Positions 9,616-18,564 of a stretch of 64,000 nucleotides of DNA are shown one piece after another. Location of the stretch: the NCBI RefSeq assembly GCF_029948085.1, contig NZ_JARZZP010000002.1, positions 114,694-178,693 on the forward strand, read 5' to 3'. Every line of letters starts with the position of its first letter. The first letter of the stretch is position 1. This DNA comes from Streptococcus taonis (lineage in GTDB: Bacteria; Bacillota; Bacilli; Lactobacillales; Streptococcaceae). Position numbers and translations under genes: made by a program. Below the pieces are notes generated by a model. The model was given only the letters and a program-made list of their open reading frames with translations. It did not search any database and was not told the DNA's origin.

Positions 9616-10071
9616 ATGAACAGAAGAGAATCAGTCGAATTTGTCAACATGTGTATGATTAAAAATGGGGACAAGGTTCTGGTCCAAGACCGAGTCAGTC
9701 CTGACTGGCCTGGCATTACTTTTCCTGGCGGCCATGTTGAACGTGGCGAATCCTTTGTCGATGCCGTTATTCGTGAAGTGAAAGAAGAAACTGGTCTGAC
9801 CATTTCTAAACCTCAGCTCTGTGGTATCAAAGATTGGTATGATGATGCAGATTATCGCTATGTTGTCCTCTTTTACAAAACTGAACACTTTACTGGGGAG
9901 CTCCAATCTTCAGACGAAGGAAAAGTCTGGTGGGAGGATTTTGAAAATCTATCTCATCTTAAACTGGCTACTGAGGATATGTCTGATATGCTTCGTGTTT
10001 TTTTGGAAGAAGACCTCAGTGAGTTCTTTTACTATAAGGATGGGGAAGACTGGTCTTACCAACTCAAATAA
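9616..10071 (+). CDS. Nudix hydrolase (8-oxo-dGTP diphosphatase-like)
   Basis: A 151-residue Nudix protein that would hydrolyse a nucleoside diphosphate linked to another moiety. The complete Nudix box is visible from GHVERGES to REVKEETGL (about residues 39-61), matching GX5EX7REUXEEXGU. The N-terminal sequence VNMCMIKNGDKVLVQDR is like MutT/YtkD-type proteins that clean up oxidised nucleotides, which would suit a peroxide-producing organism, but substrate is not determined by sequence. A bidirectional terminator follows. Confidence 0.88.
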   Translation: MNRRESVEFVNMCMIKNGDKVLVQDRVSPDWPGITFPGGHVERGESFVDAVIREVKEETGLTISKPQLCGIKDWYDDADYRYVVLFYKTEHFTGELQSSDEGKVWWEDFENLSHLKLATEDMSDMLRVFLEEDLSEFFYYKDGEDWSYQLK

Positions 10072-10075
10072 CAGT

Positions 10076-10106
10076 AAATCGGCAGAGGTCACTCCGCCGA
10101 TTTTTA
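10076..10106. terminator. Bidirectional terminator between the Nudix and MerR genes
   Basis: AAATCGGC pairs with GCCGATTT around a 14-base loop, with a T-run on the plus strand and A/T-rich flanks on both. It ends the converging plus- and minus-strand transcripts and overlaps the MerR stop codon. Confidence 0.88.
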
Positions 10107-10844
10107 TTTTGTCTGAGCTCGAACATAATGGGCAATGACGTCTGATGTGTACTGAGCTGTCCCTGGGCCAAATTTGTCAATATTTTCCTTAAACTCTGGA
10201 TTATAGACATAGCCTTTTCCGATATGACCGAAGACTTCCACAGAACAGTCAAATCCATAAGTACGAATAGCTTGCAAGAGCTTGGCTGCTTCCTCTTGGT
10301 TTTCAGATGCTGTTATCGGCAGACCAGATTGTAGATTTTGTGCCAAGGCTTGAAAGATTTGATTAAAGGCTGTTGTAGCTTCATCCTCTCGTCCTTTTTG
10401 ACGCTCGAGAGCCTGGTCCATGACTTCTTGGCCATATTTCTCTACTGCCTCTTGGTGGTATTTTTGATTGTCTTGATAGCTAAATCCAGTGAATTTTTCT
10501 TGAATGGTCATTTTTATTTCTCCTTTTTGTTCTTGTATGGTTTTTTGTAAGGTTGAAATTAAGGTATCCAGATGTTGTCTTTCTCGAGTCAGGTAATCCA
10601 GCTGTCTCGTCAAATGTGGTAACAAGTTCATCTTTTCTTCCTTCAATAGCTCTGCTATTTTTTCTAAAGAAAAACCTAGATACTTGTAATAAAGGATAAC
10701 CTGAAGTCGTTCTAAATCTTCTTGACTGTAGGTTCGATAGCCATTCTCTGACTTTAACGGAATCAAGAGTCCTATCTTATCATAATGGTAAAGGGTCTTG
10801 ATAGAGACGCCTGAAAGCTGCGCAGCTTCTTTGATATGGTACAT
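10104..10844 (-). CDS. MerR-family regulator with TipAS-like ligand domain
   Basis: A 246-residue regulator. The start is the ATG at 10844 behind GAGGAGGAAAT; a longer open frame to 10985 would run through the promoter and is rejected. The N-terminus has the MerR winged helix (IKEAAQLSGVSIKTLYHYDK) and the YYKYLGFSLEKI segment, then a coiled-coil dimer helix around residues 75-105. The C-terminal half resembles the TipAS drug-binding domain (KYGQEVMDQ, AIRTYGFDCSVEVF). Relatives sense cyclic peptide antibiotics and are autoinduced. Its own promoter has the 19-base spacer such regulators untwist. Confidence 0.9.
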   Translation of the reverse strand: MYHIKEAAQLSGVSIKTLYHYDKIGLLIPLKSENGYRTYSQEDLERLQVILYYKYLGFSLEKIAELLKEEKMNLLPHLTRQLDYLTRERQHLDTLISTLQKTIQEQKGEIKMTIQEKFTGFSYQDNQKYHQEAVEKYGQEVMDQALERQKGREDEATTAFNQIFQALAQNLQSGLPITASENQEEAAKLLQAIRTYGFDCSVEVFGHIGKGYVYNPEFKENIDKFGPGTAQYTSDVIAHYVRAQTK

Positions 10845-10864
10845 GATTTCCTCCTCACATAAAT

Positions 10865-10895
10865 AGTATATACCCTCCCCTTTGAGGAGAGTCAA
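10865..10895 (-). promoter_or_regulatory. MerR-type promoter and operator (19-bp spacer)
   Basis: On the minus strand -35 TTGACT (10895-10890) and -10 TATACT (10870-10865) are separated by 19 bases. The spacer carries the dyad CTCCTC-AAAG-GGGAGG. This is the usual architecture for a promoter activated by DNA distortion by a MerR protein, here its own gene. Confidence 0.85.
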
Positions 10896-10937
10896 GTATT
10901 TTATCATATTTTTTATAAAAACATGAAAATCGCTTTC

Positions 10938-10966
10938 TTGACAGACTTGAAAAATCATGATAGGAT
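10938..10966 (+). promoter_or_regulatory. Promoter of the NSS transporter gene
   Basis: TTGACA (10938-10943) is 17 bases from TAGGAT (10961-10966). Transcription from here would give a leader of about 100 bases before the transporter start at 11076. Confidence 0.6.
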
Positions 10967-10992
10967 AATCAAGTCTATCAATCAAATAAAAA

Positions 10993-11054
10993 GCTCATAA
11001 AGAGCCATTGAGAGAAGGCTATTTGACAACTCAAGTAGCCTTTTCTTATTTTAA
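10993..11054 (+). promoter_or_regulatory. Attenuator-like leader with terminator before the NSS transporter
   Basis: An 11-bp stem (AAGGCTATTTG at 11015-11025 with CAAGTAGCCTT at 11032-11042, one G-T pair) followed by TTCTTATTTT makes a plus-strand terminator inside the transporter leader. Upstream, AGCC (11003-11006) can pair with GGCT (11017-11020) and so break the terminator. GCTC (10993-10996) can pair with GAGC (11002-11005) and so block that alternative. No plus-strand gene lies upstream that would need a terminator. The short alternative stems are only 4 bp, so the switch itself is inferred. Confidence 0.55.
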
Positions 11055-11075
11055 AAAATAGATCGGAGTTTAACA

Positions 11076-12416
11076 ATGTCTGAAAAATCGCAATGGGGAT
11101 CTAAGCTAGGCTTTATCCTTGCATCTGCTGGTTCTGCTATTGGTCTTGGGGCCGTTTGGAAATTCCCTTATATGACCGCTGCTAATGGTGGAGGAGGATT
11201 TTTACTGGTCTTTCTCATCTCGACACTATTGATTGGTTTCCCACTTTTACTTGCTGAATTCGCACTTGGTCGGAGCGCTGGCGTGTCAGCAATCAAAACA
11301 TTTGGAAAATTGGGCGATAACAAGAACTACAATTTTATTGGTTGGATCGGTGCCTTTGCCCTTTTCATCCTCCTATCTTTTTATAGTGTTATTGGTGGAT
11401 GGGTTTTAGTTTATCTAGGTATCGCTATTGCTAAAGCCTTCCAGGTTGGGATTAGCAGTGATTATGCCCAGCTCTTCACAGACATTATTTCAAATCCATG
11501 GATTGCCCTTGGTTCCCAAGCCCTCTTCATCTTCCTCAACATCTTTATCGTTTCTAAAGGGGTTCAACAAGGGATTGAAAGAGCTTCTAAGGTCATGATG
11601 CCCCTGCTCTTTATCATCTTTGTCATTATCATTGGGCGCTCTCTCAGCTTGCCAAATGCCATGGAAGGTGTAGTTTACTTCCTCAAACCTGACTTTTCAA
11701 AACTGACAAGCGCCGGACTCCTCTATGCTCTGGGACAATCTTTCTTTGCTCTATCCCTCGGGGTTACAGCCATGTTGACCTATGCTTCTTACTTGGATAA
11801 GAAAACCAATCTGGTCCAATCAGGTATGTCCATCGTTGCCATGAATATCTCTGTATCCATCATGGCAGGATTAGCTATCTTCCCAGCCATGTCAGCCTTT
11901 AACATTCAGTCTGAAGGTGGGCCAAGCCTCCTCTTCATCGTTTTGCCTCAACTCTTTGACAAGATGCCTTTTGGAAGTATTTTCTACATCCTCTTCCTCT
12001 TGCTTTTCCTCTTTGCGACAGTCACTTCTTCTGTCGTGATGCTGGAAATCAATGTAGGCAACATCACCAATCAGGACAATCGTAGACGTGCTAAGTGGAG
12101 TATGATTTTAGGGGTTTTAACTTTTGTATTTGGTATCCCTTCAGCCCTATCCTATGGTGTCATGGCAGACGTTCAAATCTTTGGTAAGACCTTCTTTGAT
12201 GCCATGGACTTCTTGGTTTCTAATCTCCTCATGCCCTTTGGTGCCCTCTGCTTGTCCCTCTTTACAGGATATATTTTCAAAAAAGCATTGGCTATGGAGG
12301 AACTCCATCTTGATGAAACACCGTGGAAACAAGGACTTTTCCAAGTCTGGCTCTTCCTTCTTCATTTTATCATCCCAATTATCATCATCGTGGTCTTTAT
12401 CGCCCAGTTTATGTAA
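11076..12416 (+). CDS. Sodium-dependent neurotransmitter:sodium symporter (NSS/SNF) family transporter
   Basis: A 446-residue integral membrane protein with about 11-12 helices that couples sodium entry to uptake of an amino acid or similar solute. The first helix has the family signature for sodium and substrate sites, GSAIGLGAVWKFPYM, followed by NGGGGF, as in LeuT-type proteins. The substrate cannot be read from sequence. The gene diverges from the TipA-like MerR regulator and has a possible attenuator in its leader. A terminator follows directly. Confidence 0.93.
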   Translation: MSEKSQWGSKLGFILASAGSAIGLGAVWKFPYMTAANGGGGFLLVFLISTLLIGFPLLLAEFALGRSAGVSAIKTFGKLGDNKNYNFIGWIGAFALFILLSFYSVIGGWVLVYLGIAIAKAFQVGISSDYAQLFTDIISNPWIALGSQALFIFLNIFIVSKGVQQGIERASKVMMPLLFIIFVIIIGRSLSLPNAMEGVVYFLKPDFSKLTSAGLLYALGQSFFALSLGVTAMLTYASYLDKKTNLVQSGMSIVAMNISVSIMAGLAIFPAMSAFNIQSEGGPSLLFIVLPQLFDKMPFGSIFYILFLLLFLFATVTSSVVMLEINVGNITNQDNRRRAKWSMILGVLTFVFGIPSALSYGVMADVQIFGKTFFDAMDFLVSNLLMPFGALCLSLFTGYIFKKALAMEELHLDETPWKQGLFQVWLFLLHFIIPIIIIVVFIAQFM

Positions 12417-12420
12417 CTAT

Positions 12421-12460
12421 AAAAAGAACTTGAGTAATGAACTCAGGTCCTTTCTTTTTA
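12421..12460. terminator. Bidirectional terminator between the transporter and manA
   Basis: An imperfect stem built on TGAGT/ACTCA with flanking AAAG/CTTT pairing, with T-rich tracts on both strands. It separates two converging genes and touches the manA stop codon. Confidence 0.75.
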
Positions 12461-13402
12461 CGGATGGCTAACAATCAATTCCAAATCTTGTCCTTCAAGT
12501 GTCCAAGTTTCAACATCGCTTGGTAAGATAAAGTGGCTACCTTTTTGAATTGGATATTCCTTACCGTCTACAGTTAGTTTCCCTTGACCAGCTAAGACAC
12601 TCAACAAGCTATAGTCAGCTGATTTTTCAAAGTCAACTTTTCCAGTAATTTCCCACTTGTAGACTGCGAAGAATTCATTGGATACAAGGAGAGTTGAACG
12701 CAGGTCATCTGCTTTGACTGCTACAGGTCGGCTGTTAGCAGGCTCTCCGATATTCAATACGTCGATGGATTTTTCAAGGTGAAGCTCGCGCAAGTTACCA
12801 TTGTCATCCTTGCGGTCAAAGTCATAGACACGGTAGGTTGTATCACTAGACTGTTGCGTTTCAAGGATCAAGATTCCTGCTCCAATAGCATGCATGGTTC
12901 CACTTGGAACATAGAAGAAATCTCCAGCTTTTACAGGAACTTTTGTTAACAAGGCATCCCAGTTTTTATCTTCGATTTGCTGGCGGAGTTCTTCTTTTGA
13001 CTTAGCGTTATGGCCGTAAATAATTTCTGAACCCTCATCTGCAGCAATAATGTACCAACATTCTGTTTTTCCGAGTTCGCCCTCATGCTCTAGTCCATAA
13101 GCATCATCTGGGTGGACTTGAACACTGAGCCAGTCGTTGGCATCAAGGATTTTTGTTAAAAGCGGAAATACTGGCTCTGGACGGTTGCCAAATAACTCAC
13201 GGTGTTCCGCATACAAAGTAGCTAGGTCGATTCCCTCAAAACGGCCATTAGCTATTTTAGAAACACCATTTGGGTGAGCTGAGATTGCCCAATATTCACC
13301 AATCTTTTCGCTCGGGATGTCATAGCCAAACTCATCACGAAGTTTGGTACCTCCCCAGATTTTTTCTTGCATAACGGAATTTAAAAATAATGGTTCTGAC
13401 AT
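12458..13402 (-). CDS. manA: Mannose-6-phosphate isomerase, class I
   Basis: A 314-residue zinc enzyme that interconverts mannose-6-phosphate and fructose-6-phosphate, linking mannose uptake to glycolysis. Landmarks are the N-terminal KIWGGTKLRDEFGY, the zinc-binding QVHPDD (about residue 97), VPSGTMHAIG with a further His ligand, and ETQQSSDTTYR. The length fits the short Firmicutes form. A -10 (TATAAT, 13438-13433) lies about 30 bases before the start. Confidence 0.96.
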   Translation of the reverse strand: MSEPLFLNSVMQEKIWGGTKLRDEFGYDIPSEKIGEYWAISAHPNGVSKIANGRFEGIDLATLYAEHRELFGNRPEPVFPLLTKILDANDWLSVQVHPDDAYGLEHEGELGKTECWYIIAADEGSEIIYGHNAKSKEELRQQIEDKNWDALLTKVPVKAGDFFYVPSGTMHAIGAGILILETQQSSDTTYRVYDFDRKDDNGNLRELHLEKSIDVLNIGEPANSRPVAVKADDLRSTLLVSNEFFAVYKWEITGKVDFEKSADYSLLSVLAGQGKLTVDGKEYPIQKGSHFILPSDVETWTLEGQDLELIVSHP

Positions 13403-13440
13403 GTTTCATCTCCTGTCTGATTTTTCCCCCTCATTATAGC

Positions 13441-13471
13441 AAAAAAAGAGTCCTAATTGAACTCTTTTTTT
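13441..13471 (-). terminator. Terminator after the GH1 glycosidase gene
   Basis: GAGT and ACTC, extended by flanking A/T pairs, surround a 9-base loop, with seven T residues on the minus strand. It separates the GH1 gene from manA. Confidence 0.85.
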
Positions 13472-13523
13472 CTATCTTATAAAGAAGGGAGAAGATTTTA
13501 TAAAAATAGTGAATAAATGTGTT

Positions 13524-14972
<1,449 letters not shown>

Positions 14973-15064
14973 TCACATGATTTACTGGTACTATTATACT
15001 ATCAAACATTTAAATAAAGCTGAAATAGCCCCAAAAAATGTTTTAAGAAAAGCATTTTCTTTAC

Positions 15065-15093
15065 AAAAAAGCTTCTACGATGAACATAGAAGC
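15065..15093 (-). terminator. Terminator after the DUF3592 gene
   Basis: GCTTCTA pairs perfectly with TAGAAGC around a 9-base loop and is followed on the minus strand by a run of six T residues. Confidence 0.88.
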
Positions 15094-15129
15094 CAAATAG
15101 GGTAGTTGAAGTTTGTATACAAAACTGCT

Positions 15130-15708
15130 TTATTTCATAAGATTTGGAAGAATGAACATGATAAAGAAAGCTAGAGCAACCATAATAAAAACATTAAGAT
15201 AGATAAAACATTTTGCCAACCATGCATATCGCCCAGGTCTTAGTGGTCTTTCTACATAGGAATGTTTTGGTTTTTTAGGATCATAATAAACAGCAACTTT
15301 TCCACCAATTGGAAAGCGTTCCTTAAGAGGAGATTTTGTAAAAGACAAAAAACTATTCCCCTTAACTTTGTATCTTAAAACTTGTGGAATTTCACCATTT
15401 TCAAAATTATCCGTTTTTACATCAGATACGATTGAACCTAAGGGAGTACTGATTGTATTTGAAATCGCAGATAGAAATTTAGGCCCTACGACCTTGTATT
15501 GGTTTCCATCAACAGTGTATTCAACAACCGGGAGACTAATCCCATTATAAAGAGCATAGGAATATCGGATAATAACTCCTTCCGTTCTTTCGGTACATCT
15601 CTTGGCATTACTATAATTACTAAATATAAAATAGGAAAACATAAAATAGGTGAAGGCAGCAAAGCCTAACATCATTAAGCCAATTAATAGAAAGAAAGTT
15701 GTTGGCAT
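15130..15708 (-). CDS. DUF3592 domain membrane protein
   Basis: A 192-residue protein with one hydrophobic helix at residues 5-28 and another near the C-terminus (about 168-190). The region between them is a predicted extracytoplasmic beta-rich domain of DUF3592 type, with GISLPVVEYTVDGNQYKV and KVAVYYDPKKPKHSYVERPL. The family has no established function. It is monocistronic by layout, between two terminators. Confidence 0.75.
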   Translation of the reverse strand: MPTTFFLLIGLMMLGFAAFTYFMFSYFIFSNYSNAKRCTERTEGVIIRYSYALYNGISLPVVEYTVDGNQYKVVGPKFLSAISNTISTPLGSIVSDVKTDNFENGEIPQVLRYKVKGNSFLSFTKSPLKERFPIGGKVAVYYDPKKPKHSYVERPLRPGRYAWLAKCFIYLNVFIMVALAFFIMFILPNLMK

Positions 15709-15768
15709 ATTTTTCTCCTTAGAACATTGTTATGAAGCTATTTTAACAAATTTAACAGAAAAGACAAG

Positions 15769-15794
15769 AAAAAGACCGGATTGCTCCGATCTTT
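15769..15794 (-). terminator. Terminator after the VOC gene (copy 1 of a repeated terminator)
   Basis: AAAGACCGGA/TCCGATCTTT pairs around TTGC and is followed by T residues on the minus strand. The same core occurs again at 16223-16249, on the other side of the VOC gene. Confidence 0.82.
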
Positions 15795-15860
15795 CAATAG
15801 TTCATATGCGCACATTCTTTTTTAAGAATCATTATGGTTAACTTCAAATGACTAAGCACC

Positions 15861-16208
15861 CTATTTCATTCTATAAAAATCAATCACTAGACCAGCAGGA
15901 CCTTTAACTAATAAGGACTCTGTTCCCCAATCCGTTTCACAAGAACCGTGTAAAACCTTTATACCAAGCTCTTTCAACCGTTTGTAGTTCAGGTCTACAT
16001 CCTCAACCTCGATGTGAAGAATGATTCCTGACTGAAAATCTTCCAAAGGAATTAAATGATTTCGGGACAACATAAGACAGTGACTGCCAATCGTAAACTG
16101 AGCAAAACCGTCATCAACATAGTCTGCCTTTTTATCCAAGATATGCTCCAGTTCCGCACAGACTTGGGGAACATTTGAAACGATAATATCTAATTGATTT
16201 AAATTCAT
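15861..16208 (-). CDS. VOC-superfamily (glyoxalase/bleomycin-resistance-like) protein
   Basis: A 115-residue single-domain protein with the paired beta-alpha-beta pattern of the vicinal oxygen chelate fold. The N-terminal half is LDIIVSNVPQVCAELEHIL and the C-terminal half includes ILHIEVEDVDLNYKRLKELG and ESLLVKGPAGLVIDFY. A closing acidic metal ligand is possible, but a full ligand set is not clear. The substrate is unknown. The gene sits alone between two copies of the same terminator, downstream of spxB. Confidence 0.8.
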   Translation of the reverse strand: MNLNQLDIIVSNVPQVCAELEHILDKKADYVDDGFAQFTIGSHCLMLSRNHLIPLEDFQSGIILHIEVEDVDLNYKRLKELGIKVLHGSCETDWGTESLLVKGPAGLVIDFYRMK

Positions 16209-16222
16209 TTACTATCCTCCAT

Positions 16223-16249
16223 AAAAAGACCGGATTGCTCCGATCTTTT
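16223..16249 (-). terminator. spxB-side terminator (copy 2 of a repeated terminator)
   Basis: The same hairpin core as 15769-15794 (AAGACCGGA-TTGC-TCCGATCTT), again with a minus-strand T-run. It lies between spxB and the VOC gene and would stop the spxB transcript about 215 bases after its stop codon. Confidence 0.8.
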
Positions 16250-16368
16250 AAGTTACTCTCTATGAAAATCAAAGAATAAACAAGTCGGAACTGAGTTTGA
16301 TGGAAAATCTTTGCTCATCAAACTACGAAAAATCCTTTGGGACTTTTTCTAGGCTACGCACTAGATTC

Positions 16369-16397
16369 CATCATTGAAAATTAAGGTTTCAATGATG
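16369..16397. repeat. Perfect 11-bp inverted repeat downstream of spxB
   Basis: CATCATTGAAA (16369-16379) and TTTCAATGATG (16387-16397) are exact reverse complements around a 7-base loop. No U-run follows on either strand. It may be an mRNA-stabilising hairpin for spxB or the remains of an insertion; the surrounding 200 bases encode nothing recognisable. A boxC-like fragment may lie at about 16252-16281. Confidence 0.6.
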
Positions 16398-16462
16398 AAA
16401 TCATCGGAAGTAAACCTCAGAATGAAGTCTACAAATTTATCTTTTATTTTCCACGAGCAGAA

Positions 16463-18238
16463 TTATTTAATTGCGCGTGATTGCAAACCTTCTTCTTCCA
16501 AGAAGAGGCGGAATGGTACGAGTTCTTCTGCTTCGTATTTTTCCTTGAAGGCTTTGATTGCTTCTTCTGAGTGTTGTTTTGGATCCAACTCAAGTACTTC
16601 TACTGGAAGTGGACGGTGTTGAGTGATGCGAGCATCGATGACAACTGTCTTACCTTCTTTGTTGAGTTTAACAGCTTCAGCAACGACTGCGTCAATGTCT
16701 TCGATACGGTCAACTGTAAATCCAATAGCTCCTTGAGCTTCAGCGATTTTCGCATAGTCAGCATTAGGGAAGTCACAACCAAACAAGTGTTTGTTTGTGT
16801 CTTCGTATTTGTCCTTGATGAAGGCATATTTACCATTTGAGAAGACAACGTTGATAACTGGAAGGTCGTATTGAACGTTTGTGATCACGTCTGGGTAGCA
16901 CATGTTGAAGGCTCCATCACCCATGATGTTCCATACTTGGCGATCTGGATTGTCTTTCTTAGCAGCGATACCACCAGGAAGGGCAATACCCATTGTCGCA
17001 AAGAGTGGAGATGTACGCCACATATTCTTAGGTGTCATGTGAAGGTGACGAGTAGATGTTTGAGTAGTGTCACCTACGTCGATTGAATAGATAGCATCTT
17101 GATCAGCATGTTTGTTGATTGCATTGTAGACTTGGTACAATTGCAATTCACCCTCAGTTTTACCTTCGAGTTTGTTCATGTAATCACGCCAGTTTTGGTT
17201 GTTCTTAACGTTTGCACGCCACCATGGAGTAGATTCTACTGGGTTTACTTTGTCAAGGATTGCTTGTGCTGCTTGACCTGCATCACCAAGGATAGACGCG
17301 TCAAGGGCATGGCGTTTACCGAGTTTATAAGGGTCAATATCCACTTGGATGAATTTTTCAGTATTCTTGAAGGCTTCGTAAACTTCAGCAAATGGGAAGT
17401 TTGAACCAAGGAAAAGAACGGTGTCTGCTTCAAAGACCACTTCATTGGCTGGTTTCCAACCAACACGGTAAGCAGAACCTGTCAACCCTTCATAGTTCCA
17501 TTCAAAGGCTTCAAAGTTTTTACCTGTTGTAATGATTGGTGCTTTGATTTTACGTGACAATTCAGTAATCACTTCACCAGCTTTAACACCACCGTAACCA
17601 GCATAGATAACTGGACGTTCAGCGTTGTTCAAAATTTCAACAGCTTTGTCGATTTCAACTTCGTTCAAAGCAGGAGCGATAAATGAACGCTCGTAAGAAC
17701 CTGAACCGTAGTATGAGTTTTCGTCGATTTCTTGGAAACCAAAGTTTACTGGAATTTCAACAACGGCTGGACCTTTTTTAGAAACGGCAGCACGGCAAGC
17801 TTCGTCGATAACTTTTGGCAATTGCTCTGCGTAAGCTACACGTTTGTTGTAAACAGCGATACCGTTGTACATTGGGTTTTGGTTCAATTCTTGGAAGGCA
17901 TCCATATTGAGTTCATTAACAGGACGTGATCCAAGGATAGCGAGGAATGGAGTGTTATCCATAGCTGCATCGTAAACACCGTTGATCAAGTGAGTCGCAC
18001 CTGGACCACCTGAACCAACTGCAACACCGATAGATCCGCCAAATTTAGCCTGCATAACCGCTGCAAGAGCACCTGTTTCTTCGTGGCGAACTTGCAAGAA
18101 ACGGATATCTTTGTCTTCAGCCAAAGCGTCCATAAGTGAGCTAAGTGTTCCTGATGGGATACCGTAGATAGTATCTACGCCCCATGTTTTCAATACGTTA
18201 AGCATTGCTGCAGATGCAGTAATTTTCCCTTGAGTCAT
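16463..18238 (-). CDS. spxB: Pyruvate oxidase SpxB
   Basis: A 591-residue thiamine-diphosphate flavoenzyme that converts pyruvate, phosphate and oxygen to acetyl phosphate, carbon dioxide and hydrogen peroxide. In mitis-group streptococci it is the main peroxide source. The N-terminal TPP domain contains [16 protein letters not shown] and the catalytic Glu in [11 protein letters not shown]. The central FAD domain includes IYAGYGGV. The C-terminal TPP domain carries the GDG motif in [10 protein letters not shown] with the downstream Asn (VINVVFSN). The length is full and no lesion is seen. Cre-like sequence lies upstream, consistent with reported CcpA influence. Confidence 0.97.
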   Translation of the reverse strand: MTQGKITASAAMLNVLKTWGVDTIYGIPSGTLSSLMDALAEDKDIRFLQVRHEETGALAAVMQAKFGGSIGVAVGSGGPGATHLINGVYDAAMDNTPFLAILGSRPVNELNMDAFQELNQNPMYNGIAVYNKRVAYAEQLPKVIDEACRAAVSKKGPAVVEIPVNFGFQEIDENSYYGSGSYERSFIAPALNEVEIDKAVEILNNAERPVIYAGYGGVKAGEVITELSRKIKAPIITTGKNFEAFEWNYEGLTGSAYRVGWKPANEVVFEADTVLFLGSNFPFAEVYEAFKNTEKFIQVDIDPYKLGKRHALDASILGDAGQAAQAILDKVNPVESTPWWRANVKNNQNWRDYMNKLEGKTEGELQLYQVYNAINKHADQDAIYSIDVGDTTQTSTRHLHMTPKNMWRTSPLFATMGIALPGGIAAKKDNPDRQVWNIMGDGAFNMCYPDVITNVQYDLPVINVVFSNGKYAFIKDKYEDTNKHLFGCDFPNADYAKIAEAQGAIGFTVDRIEDIDAVVAEAVKLNKEGKTVVIDARITQHRPLPVEVLELDPKQHSEEAIKAFKEKYEAEELVPFRLFLEEEGLQSRAIK

Positions 18239-18393
18239 AATGATAACTCTCCTTAAAAGTTAATTTGATGAATAATAAAAGCGCTTTTATATGTTTTTTG
18301 AAAACGATTCAGTAAATTTACACTCCTAATTTATCACATTTACTTATAGTTTCATAAGAATGTGCTCAGAAACTTTCATTCTCTATTACAGTA

Positions 18394-18419
18394 CAGATTG
18401 AAAACGTTTTGAAAATCTG
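18394..18419 (-). promoter_or_regulatory. Cre-like palindrome upstream of spxB
   Basis: TGAAAACGTTTTGA (18399-18412) matches the CcpA cre consensus with one mismatch at the final CA. It is enclosed by CAGATT and AATCTG half-sites. It lies about 160 bases before the spxB start. A further AAAAGCGCTTTT palindrome lies at about 18277-18288, between the likely promoter and the gene. The exact spxB promoter was not fixed. Confidence 0.45.
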
Positions 18420-18431
18420 TTTTAGAATAGC

Positions 18432-18458
18432 AAAAAAGCGGTTAAAACCGCCTTTTTA
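18432..18458 (-). terminator. Terminator of the copper operon
   Basis: AAGCGG/CCGC(T) pairing around TTAAAA with A and T runs on both sides gives a terminator in either direction. It follows copA and the BOX element, and lies upstream of spxB. Confidence 0.75.
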
Positions 18459-18564
18459 TACTCAATGAAAATCAAAGAGCAAACTAGGAAGCTAGCCGCA
18501 GGCTGTACTTGAGTACGGCAAGGTGAAGCTGACGTGGTTTGAATTTGATTTTCGAAGAGTATTA
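18458..18564 (-). repeat. BOX-type element (boxA-boxC, no boxB) abutting copA
   Basis: On the minus strand the element starts TAATACTCTTCGAAAATC, contains a boxA-like segment matching part of the BOX-PCR core (ACGGCAAGGTGAAGCTGACG on plus) and ends in the boxC consensus (TTTGCTCTTTGATTTTCATT). It lacks the central boxB module. Its first TAA is the copA stop codon. Confidence 0.85.

Noticed and set aside
9821..10138. Plus-strand frame of 105 residues overlapping the Nudix gene
   Set aside because: Out-of-frame shadow of the Nudix gene that runs through the terminator.
10845..10985. Longer N-terminus for the MerR regulator up to 10985
   Set aside because: It would translate the MerR promoter and operator; the MYHIKEA start at 10844 has an ideal ribosome site and the family N-terminus.
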